Below are positions 11,049 to 16,915 of a stretch of 16,915 nucleotides of DNA, in pieces (the first letter of the stretch is position 1; each line of letters begins with the position of its first letter). The notes below the pieces were generated by a model that was not told where the DNA came from, ran no database searches, and was given only the letters and a program-made list of their open reading frames with translations. The DNA comes from CAZFOB01 sp964520325 (GTDB lineage: Bacteria; Actinomycetota; JAICYB01): positions 1-16,915 of the forward strand of contig CAZFOB010000036.1 in assembly GCA_964520325.1 (NCBI GenBank), read 5' to 3'. A program made the translations under genes and the position numbers.

Positions 11049-12878
11049 ATGGCTAGAGTTGTCGGCATCGATCTGGGCACCACGAACTCCGTCGTTGCCA
11101 CGATGGAGGGCGGGGAGCCGACCGTGATCCCCAACGCAGAAGGCGCTCGCACGACGCCGTCCGTGGTGGCGTTCTCCAAGCAATCAGAGGTGCTGGTGGG
11201 GGAGATCGCCAAGCGTCAGGCGATCACCAACCCCGACCGAACGGTGAGGTCGGTCAAGCGCGAGATGGGCCGCAAGGACTGGAACTTCGCCGCCGATGGC
11301 AAGGACTACCTGCCTCAGCAGATCAGCTCCTTCGTGCTGCAGAAGCTCAAGCGCGACGCCGAGGCCTATCTGGGCGAGCCGGTGAACGAGGCCGTCGTCA
11401 CCGTCCCGGCCTACTTCGACGACGCCCAGCGCCAGGCGACCAAGGAAGCTGCCGAGATCGCGGGTCTGAAGGTCCTGCGCATCATCAACGAGCCCACTGC
11501 GGCTGCCCTGGCCTATGGTTTGGAGAAGGGCACTGCCGATGAGCGCATCCTTGTCTTCGACCTCGGCGGTGGCACGTTCGACGTGTCGGTGCTCGAGATC
11601 GGCGACGGCGTCTTCGAGGTCAAGTCGACGCACGGTGACACACGGCTCGGCGGTGACGACTGGGATCAGAAGATCATCGACTGGCTCGTCACCGAGTTCA
11701 AGAACAGTAACGGCGTCGATCTGTCGGTTGACCGCATGGCGCTTCAGCGCCTGAAGGAAGCTGCGGAGAAGGCGAAGATCGAGCTCTCGCAGGCGATGGA
11801 AGCGTCGATCTCGCTTCCGTTCATCACCGCGACGGGCGAAGGTCCTCTCCACCTCGAAACATCGTTGAGCCGGGCGAAGTTCGAGCAGATGACATCGGAT
11901 CTGCTCGAGCGCCTGCGGACGCCGTTCGAACAGGCGCTGAAGGATGCGAAGGTTGCCACCGGCGATCTGGACCACGTGATCATGGTCGGCGGCTCGACGC
12001 GCATGCCGATGGTGCAGGACCTGGTGAAGAAGCTCACCGGCAACGACCCGCACAAGGGCGTGAATCCCGACGAGGTCGTCGCGATCGGTGCGGCGGTCCA
12101 GGGATCGATCATCAAGGGCGACACGAAGGAGATCCTGCTCCTCGACGTCACGCCTCTATCGATGGGCGTCGAGACGCTCGGGCACATCTACACCAAGCTC
12201 ATCGAGCGCAATACCCACATCCCGACGCGGCGGTCCGAGATCTTCTCCACCGCAGCGGACAGTCAGACCTCGGTCGAGGTGCACGTTTTGCAAGGCGAAG
12301 GTGAGATGGCAGACTCGTCCGCCGTTCGCTCGCTCGGTCGGTTCCAGCTCGTCGGTATCCCGCCGGCGCCGCGCGGTGTCCCGCAGATCGAGGTCACCTT
12401 CGACATCGACGCGAACGGGATCGTGAACGTGTCCGCCAAGGACATGGCGAGCGGCAAGGAGCAGGCGATGACCATTACCGGCGGCACCGCGCTTCCGCGC
12501 GACGAGATCGACCGCATGGTGAAGGACGCCGAACTGCACGCGAACGACGAGAAGCGTCGCCGCGAGGAGGCCGAAGTCCGGAACCAATCCGACAACGCGA
12601 TCTACGCGGTCGAGAAGGCACTGAGCGAGAACCAGGTCGCCGGCGCGGATACCAAGAAGGACGTCGAGTCCAAGCTCGAGGCTGCGAAAGAGGCCCTGAA
12701 AGGCTCAGACGTCGAGGCGATCAAAAAGACGACCAGCGAGCTATTGGAAGCGTCGCAGAAGCTCTCGCAGCAATCGCAGGCCGGGTCGGAGCAAGCCGCT
12801 GCGGCGCCCGGTGGCCCTGGTGAGCCGCAAGGCGACGACGTCGTCGAAGGCGAAGTCGTCGAAGAGGACGGCAGCTGA
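11049..12878 (+). CDS. dnaK: molecular chaperone DnaK (Hsp70)
   Basis: The product has 609 residues, the usual length for high-GC Gram-positive DnaK. It binds exposed hydrophobic segments of proteins in an ATP-driven cycle. The nucleotide-binding domain carries GIDLGTTNSVVA (6-17), INEPTAAALAYGL (146-158), VFDLGGGTFDVSV (169-181) and MVGGSTRMP (312-320). The interdomain linker is LLLDVTPLSMG (363-373). The substrate-binding domain and helical lid follow, and the end is acidic and disordered-looking (GDDVVEGEVVEEDGS). ATG 11049 has GGGAGG (11036-11041) 7 bases upstream and gives the standard N-terminus; the frame is open a little further upstream without homology. The start of grpE overlaps its stop by one base. 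In HspR systems DnaK is also the co-repressor that senses unfolded protein. Confidence 0.99.
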   Translation: MARVVGIDLGTTNSVVATMEGGEPTVIPNAEGARTTPSVVAFSKQSEVLVGEIAKRQAITNPDRTVRSVKREMGRKDWNFAADGKDYLPQQISSFVLQKLKRDAEAYLGEPVNEAVVTVPAYFDDAQRQATKEAAEIAGLKVLRIINEPTAAALAYGLEKGTADERILVFDLGGGTFDVSVLEIGDGVFEVKSTHGDTRLGGDDWDQKIIDWLVTEFKNSNGVDLSVDRMALQRLKEAAEKAKIELSQAMEASISLPFITATGEGPLHLETSLSRAKFEQMTSDLLERLRTPFEQALKDAKVATGDLDHVIMVGGSTRMPMVQDLVKKLTGNDPHKGVNPDEVVAIGAAVQGSIIKGDTKEILLLDVTPLSMGVETLGHIYTKLIERNTHIPTRRSEIFSTAADSQTSVEVHVLQGEGEMADSSAVRSLGRFQLVGIPPAPRGVPQIEVTFDIDANGIVNVSAKDMASGKEQAMTITGGTALPRDEIDRMVKDAELHANDEKRRREEAEVRNQSDNAIYAVEKALSENQVAGADTKKDVESKLEAAKEALKGSDVEAIKKTTSELLEASQKLSQQSQAGSEQAAAAPGGPGEPQGDDVVEGEVVEEDGS

Positions 12879-13453
12879 TGGCTGAGGATCGGCCGACGGG
12901 CCGCCCCTTGGATGGGGATCGACCGAAGATCCGGATCACCGATAGGCGCGGCGAGGTCAAGGGGTACCACGAGCCGGCGCCGTCGGATGCTGCGGCCGGC
13001 GCAACCGACGAGCTCCAGAAGCTCGCCGACGACCGCCTCGATCAGCTCATGCGCTTGAAGGCGGACTTCGAGAACTTCCGCAAACGAGAGATCCGTGAGA
13101 AGGCCGACCTCGTCGAGCGCGCGAGCCTGCGCATCGTCGAGCGATTGCTTCCCATCATCGACGATCTCGAGCGAGCACTGATCTCCGCCCAGGAACACGC
13201 TGCAGACGATCCGATCGTGCGGGGCGTGGAGCTCGTGCGCAAGCAGTTGCACGAGGTGCTCGCCGCGGAGGGTCTCGAATTCGTCGAGGCAGGTCCTTTC
13301 GATCCCGAACACCACGAGGCCGTCGCGACCGTCGCATCCGACGTCGCCGAGCCGACCGTGCTCGAAGTTGTGCGTCCGGGCTACAAGCTCAAGGGCAGGA
13401 CGATCCGTCCTGCGCTCGTCCACGTCTCTGTTCCGCAAGGCGGAGGCGAGTAA
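12878..13453 (+). CDS. grpE: nucleotide exchange factor GrpE
   Basis: The product has 191 residues and releases ADP from DnaK. A variable, charged N-terminus (1-40) is followed by a long helix or coiled coil containing LMRLKADFENFRKREIREKADL (57-78). The four-helix region follows, with LLPIIDDLERAL, and the C-terminal beta domain ends in EVVRPGYKLKGRTIRPALVHVSV, the GrpE signature. The ATG shares its first base with the dnaK stop codon (TGATG), so the two are translationally coupled. GAGGACGG inside the dnaK end serves as binding site. The dnaJ start is four bases after its stop. Confidence 0.97.
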   Translation: MAEDRPTGRPLDGDRPKIRITDRRGEVKGYHEPAPSDAAAGATDELQKLADDRLDQLMRLKADFENFRKREIREKADLVERASLRIVERLLPIIDDLERALISAQEHAADDPIVRGVELVRKQLHEVLAAEGLEFVEAGPFDPEHHEAVATVASDVAEPTVLEVVRPGYKLKGRTIRPALVHVSVPQGGGE

Positions 13454-13457
13454 AGAA

Positions 13458-14435
13458 GTGGCGTCCCAGTCCTGGATCGACAAGGACTTCTACGGCATCC
13501 TCGGCGTCGCCAAGGATGCGTCCGCCGATGCGATCAAGAAGGCGTACCGCAAGCTCGCGATGCAGTACCACCCAGATCGCAACCCGGGAGCCGACGGCGA
13601 AGACAAGTTCAAAGAGATCGGCGAGGCGTACAGCGTGCTGTCCGATACGTCCAAGCGCGCCGAGTACGACCGGCTGAAACAGGCCGTACGCTCGGGGGCC
13701 GCCGGTCCCGGGTTTGGCGGTGGCGGTTTTCGGGCGACGGATTTCGGCTTCGGTGAGGAGTTCGATGTCGAAGACCTGCTGTCGCAGCTGTTCGGGGGCC
13801 ATGGGGGCGGGTTCAAGATCGGCTTCGGCGCCCAGCGTCGGCAACGGGGCCACGATCTCGAGACCGAAGTGTCACTCTCGTTCGACGAATCCGTTTCGGG
13901 GTCCGAGCGCACCGTTGCTTTCAGTGACGGTCGCCAGACGACCGTCCGGATCCCCGCCGGTGTCGCCGACGGAGCACGTGTTCGCGCAAGAGGCCGTGGT
14001 GGATCGGGTGCGCAAGGCGGCGAGGCGGGGGATCTGTTCGTCCGGGTGAAGGTCGGTCCGCATCCGGTCTTCGAACGCTCCGGCAAGGACCTCACTTTGA
14101 CGCTTCCGGTGACCTTCGCCGAAGCCGCACTCGGTGCCGACGTGAAGGTACCGACGCTCAATGGCCCGGTGAAGCTGAAGATCCCGTCCGGGACGTCGTC
14201 CGGCAAGACGTTCCGTCTCCGTGGGCGAGGCATCGAGGCCGGCGACGGCTCGAGGGGCGACATCCTCGCGACCGTGCAGATAGCGGTACCGCAGAAGCTC
14301 TCGAAGAGACAACGCGAGCTGGTGAAGCAGTTCGCGGAGGGCGACACCTCCCCGAGAACGCATCTCGACCCTGGAGCGGAAGTGACCGGTGCGAATGGAG
14401 CGGAAGCGACCGGTTCGATCGAGGACGATCGATGA
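13458..14435 (+). CDS. dnaJ: DnaJ/Hsp40 co-chaperone lacking the zinc finger
   Basis: The product has 325 residues and stimulates DnaK ATPase while delivering substrates. The J domain (10-75) contains KKAYRKLAMQYHPDRNPG with HPD at 38-40. A Gly/Phe-rich linker (about 83-125) follows, then two beta-sandwich substrate-binding domains: TEVSLSFDESVSGSERTVAF and VRIPAGVADGARVR, then LTLPVTFAEAALGADVKVPTL and KIPSGTSSGKTFRLRGRG. The four CxxCxGxG repeats of class A DnaJ are absent and the protein contains no cysteine, so it is class B (CbpA-like). The M. tuberculosis dnaJ1 in the matching operon is a zinc-finger protein of about 395 residues, so this is a notable difference. The start is GTG 13458, with GGAGG 11 bases upstream in grpE. 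The stop overlaps the hspR start by four bases (ATGA). Confidence 0.95.
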   Translation: MASQSWIDKDFYGILGVAKDASADAIKKAYRKLAMQYHPDRNPGADGEDKFKEIGEAYSVLSDTSKRAEYDRLKQAVRSGAAGPGFGGGGFRATDFGFGEEFDVEDLLSQLFGGHGGGFKIGFGAQRRQRGHDLETEVSLSFDESVSGSERTVAFSDGRQTTVRIPAGVADGARVRARGRGGSGAQGGEAGDLFVRVKVGPHPVFERSGKDLTLTLPVTFAEAALGADVKVPTLNGPVKLKIPSGTSSGKTFRLRGRGIEAGDGSRGDILATVQIAVPQKLSKRQRELVKQFAEGDTSPRTHLDPGAEVTGANGAEATGSIEDDR

Positions 14436-14878
14436 CGAAGCGTGAGAACAGAAGCGCGGTGTACGTCATCAGCGTGGCTGCCGAACTCGCGGGCGTGCAC
14501 CCTCAGACACTTCGTGTCTACGAACGCAAGGGCCTGCTCAATCCAGAACGAACGACCGGGAACACTCGTCGATACTCGCTGCAGGACATCGAGCGACTCC
14601 GGCGGATCCAGGAGCTGACGCAACGCGACGGTGTGAATCTCGCGGGAGCCAAGATGGTCCTTCGCCTCGAGGAACAGCTCGCTCGCTCGCGTCGCGAGGT
14701 GGATGTCATGGCGGTGCGCGTCAAGGAGCTCGAAGCCGGCGTCGCTCGTGAGATGCGACGTATCGCGGATCAGGCCGGGGAGATCGTTCCCGCGCGGAAC
14801 AACCGCTCGCTCCAGCAACTGTGGGGTGAAATCAGAGGAGCAGGCGGCCCCATCGAGTTGGGGCCGCCGAGGAGCTAG
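14432..14878 (+). CDS. hspR: MerR-family heat-shock repressor HspR
   Basis: The product has 148 residues. A MerR-type winged helix-turn-helix is clear: YVISVAAELAGVHPQTLRVYERKGLL (11-36), then TTGNTRRYSLQDIERLRRIQEL and DGVNLAGAKMVLRLEEQL. A coiled-coil-like segment follows (about 79-110). HspR binds HAIR elements and represses the dnaK operon, working together with DnaK so that free DnaK reports on protein damage. The candidate site is at 10982-11002, before dnaK. The gene overlaps dnaJ by four bases (ATGA) and ends two bases before clpB. The last 20 codons contain a long perfect hairpin at the RNA level. Confidence 0.95.
   Translation: MTKRENRSAVYVISVAAELAGVHPQTLRVYERKGLLNPERTTGNTRRYSLQDIERLRRIQELTQRDGVNLAGAKMVLRLEEQLARSRREVDVMAVRVKELEAGVAREMRRIADQAGEIVPARNNRSLQQLWGEIRGAGGPIELGPPRS
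14843..14868 (+). other. 10-bp perfect hairpin at the hspR-clpB junction
   Basis: Bases 14843-14852 pair exactly with 14859-14868 around a 6-base loop (TCGAGT). It is inside the hspR coding end and abuts the clpB ribosome binding site GAGGAG (14869-14874). No T-run follows, so it is probably not a full terminator. It may slow RNA decay or transcription, or tune clpB translation. Confidence 0.6.
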
Positions 14879-14880
14879 AC

Positions 14881-16915
14881 ATGGACCCGAACAAGCTGAC
14901 CCTGAAGTCGCAAGAGGCGGTTGCCACGGCGCAGCGTCTGGCCGACGAGCGTTCGCACCAGGAGGTTGCTCCGGAGCACCTGCTCCTCGCATTGCTCGGT
15001 GAAACCGAGGGAGCCGTGTACCCAACGCTGCAGAAGATCGGAGCGGCGCCGCGCGTCCTGCGTGATCGAACGATCGAACTATTGACGACGTTGCCGCGCA
15101 CCTACGTCCAGCGATCACCCGGACAACCGGGACAGCTGTATGTCTCGGCGGCGCTCGCGGCCGTGCTCGACCGTGCACAGAAGGAAGCCGACGTGCTCAA
15201 GGACGCATACGTCTCGACGGAACATCTCTTGCTCGCGATGGCCGCGGACGACGGTGCGATCGGCACTCTCTTGCGCGAGGAGGGTGCGACGAAGGACTCC
15301 ATCATGCAGGCGCTCGTTCAGGTTCGTGGCGCCCACAGCGTGCAGGACCAGGACCCGGAGTCGAAGTACCAGGCGTTGGAGAAGTTCGGACGCGACCTGA
15401 CCGAGCTCGCTGCTCGCTCCAAACTCGACCCGGTTATCGGCCGCGACGACGAGATCCGGCGAGTCATCCACGTGCTCTCGCGACGCACGAAGAACAACCC
15501 AGTGCTCATCGGCGAGCCGGGCACGGGCAAGACCGCGATCGCAGAGGGACTGGCGCTGCGCATCAGCTCGGGCGACGTTCCGGAATCACTCAAGGACAAG
15601 CGACTGGTCGCACTCGATCTGGCGGGCATGATCGCCGGAACGAAGTACCGCGGTGAGTTCGAGGAACGGATGAAGTCGTTCCTCAAAGAGGTTGCCGACG
15701 CGGACGGCAAGGTCATCGTGTTCATCGACGAGCTGCACACGCTCGTGGGTGCCGGGGCGGCTGAGGGCGCGGTGGACGCCGCCAACATGCTCAAGCCGAT
15801 GCTTGCACGCGGAGAGCTCCGCGCGATCGGTGCGACCACGCTCGACGAGTTCCGCAGATACATCGAACGCGATCCGGCTCTCGAACGCCGCTTCCAACCC
15901 GTCTTCGTCGACCAGCCGTCGGTCGAAGACACGATCGGGATCCTTCGAGGGCTCAAGGAGCGCTACGAGGTGCACCACGGCGTGCGCATCACCGACTCTG
16001 CCCTGGTTGCTGCCGCTACGCTCTCGCACCGCTACATCACCGGACGCTTCCTGCCCGACAAGGCGATCGACCTCATGGACGAGGCGGCCGCTCGTCTTCG
16101 TATTGAGATCGATTCTGTTCCGATCGAGATCGACGAAGTGCAGCGGCGAGTGCAGCAACTCGAGATCGAGCGAGCGGCTCTGCGGAAAGAGCTGGATGCG
16201 CCATCAGGCGCCCCCACGAAGGACCGAGCGTCTGCCGACCGACTGGCGCGCGTGGAGAAGGAGCTCGCCGATCTGAGCGAGCAGCTCGCCGGCCTACGTG
16301 GGAGATGGGAGCGGGAACGCGACGCGATCGCCGCGATCCGTGGAGTCAGCGAGCGTATCGAGCAGGCGAAGATCGACGCCGAGCGCGCCGAGCGCGCCGG
16401 CGACCTCGAAAAGGCTGCTGAGCTGCGTTACGGGACGCTGATCTCACTCGACAAGGAGCTGACAGCTGCGAACGAGCAGCTGAAAGAGATCCACGCTGAC
16501 GGCAAGCCGATGCTGTCTGAAGAGGTGGACGAAGAGGACATCGCGGATATCGTTGCGCGCTGGACGGGTGTCCCCGTGTCGCGCTTGCTCGAGGGTGAGA
16601 TGCGGAAGCTCCTGCGTATGGAAGAGGAGCTGCACAAGCGCGTCATCGGACAGGAGGACGCCGTCGATGCCGTGAGCAACGCCATCCGTCGATCGCGCAC
16701 CGGGCTTGCCGATCCCGACCGTCCGATCGGACAGTTCCTGTTCGTCGGCCCAACCGGTGTCGGCAAGACCGAACTCGCGCGCGCTCTCGCCGACTACCTC
16801 TTCGACGACGAGAAGGCGATGGTGCGACTCGACATGTCCGAGTACCAGGAGCGCCACACGGTCTCGAGACTCGTCGGTGCGCCGCCGGGCTACGTCGGCT
16901 ACGACGACGGCGGCC
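14881..16915 (+). CDS. clpB: ATP-dependent disaggregase ClpB, 3' end outside window
   Basis: The first 678 codons are present; ClpB is normally about 850-870 residues, so most of the second ATPase domain is cut off by the window edge. The N-domain has two Clp repeats (1-145, with EHLLLALLGETEG and EHLLLAMAADDGA). NBD1 has Walker A GEPGTGKT (211-218), Walker B VIVFIDELH (278-286) and RRFQPVFVDQP. The long coiled-coil M-domain, about 400-540, distinguishes ClpB from ClpC and ClpA. NBD2 has FVGPTGVGKTE (621-631) and RLDMSEYQERH. ClpB extracts proteins from aggregates together with DnaK. ATG 14881 has GAGGAG 6 bases upstream and lies two bases after the hspR stop. I see no separate HAIR element before it, so it probably relies on the dnaK promoter. 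Confidence 0.97.
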   Translation, partial: MDPNKLTLKSQEAVATAQRLADERSHQEVAPEHLLLALLGETEGAVYPTLQKIGAAPRVLRDRTIELLTTLPRTYVQRSPGQPGQLYVSAALAAVLDRAQKEADVLKDAYVSTEHLLLAMAADDGAIGTLLREEGATKDSIMQALVQVRGAHSVQDQDPESKYQALEKFGRDLTELAARSKLDPVIGRDDEIRRVIHVLSRRTKNNPVLIGEPGTGKTAIAEGLALRISSGDVPESLKDKRLVALDLAGMIAGTKYRGEFEERMKSFLKEVADADGKVIVFIDELHTLVGAGAAEGAVDAANMLKPMLARGELRAIGATTLDEFRRYIERDPALERRFQPVFVDQPSVEDTIGILRGLKERYEVHHGVRITDSALVAAATLSHRYITGRFLPDKAIDLMDEAAARLRIEIDSVPIEIDEVQRRVQQLEIERAALRKELDAPSGAPTKDRASADRLARVEKELADLSEQLAGLRGRWERERDAIAAIRGVSERIEQAKIDAERAERAGDLEKAAELRYGTLISLDKELTAANEQLKEIHADGKPMLSEEVDEEDIADIVARWTGVPVSRLLEGEMRKLLRMEEELHKRVIGQEDAVDAVSNAIRRSRTGLADPDRPIGQFLFVGPTGVGKTELARALADYLFDDEKAMVRLDMSEYQERHTVSRLVGAPPGYVGYDDGG

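Noticed and set aside
13490..15178. 562-codon minus-strand frame
   Set aside because: Antisense to dnaJ, hspR and clpB; Ser/Pro/Arg-rich with no domain.

Overview
The window looks like a chromosomal segment of a high-GC, Gram-positive-type Actinomycetota (actinobacterium). The main evidence is a dnaK-grpE-dnaJ-hspR-clpB heat-shock operon with a HAIR-type operator, a stand-alone Rv0338c/EtfD-like membrane Fe-S oxidoreductase, a small LPXTG cell-wall protein, a zinc-binding S18, frequent GTG/TTG starts and one probable leaderless gene. The class cannot be fixed from the sequence alone. Nothing points to phage, IS elements or CRISPR. The genes are nearly all housekeeping; the unusual features are in gene order and in the non-coding DNA.

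Positions 1-753: a hairpin, a good sigma-70-type promoter, a small secreted LPKTG protein, and a strong terminator with a UUCG tetraloop. Positions 754-2496: ssb, rpsF, rpsR and rplI, a replication/ribosome cluster in which ssb lies before rpsF instead of between rpsF and rpsR. A 188-base structured leader separates ssb from rpsF. Positions 2497-2872: a 376-base gene-free stretch with three same-orientation DnaA-box-like sites and two sets of triplicated 11-14 bp repeats, directly before dnaB. Positions 2873-6643: dnaB, then an O-antigen ligase/polymerase-like membrane protein with a helical TPR-like tail, then a two-helix small membrane protein.

Positions 6658-9685 are on the minus strand: an EtfD-like iron-sulfur oxidoreductase, tRNA-Gly(CCC), and a SAM-dependent methyltransferase whose ribosome binding site begins a few bases after the tRNA. 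Positions 9763-10961 are on the plus strand: a diverged uracil-DNA-glycosylase-fold protein (probably leaderless), translationally coupled to a DUF192 lipoprotein.

Positions 10962-16915: the chaperone operon. Its promoter carries a HAIR element (HspR site) interlocked with a CIRCE-like element (HrcA site), both over a TTGACA / TAGAGT promoter. HspR, encoded fourth in the operon, would repress its own operon together with DnaK. The operon DnaJ has no zinc finger and no cysteine. A 10-bp perfect hairpin sits at the end of hspR next to the clpB ribosome binding site. clpB runs off the end of the window.
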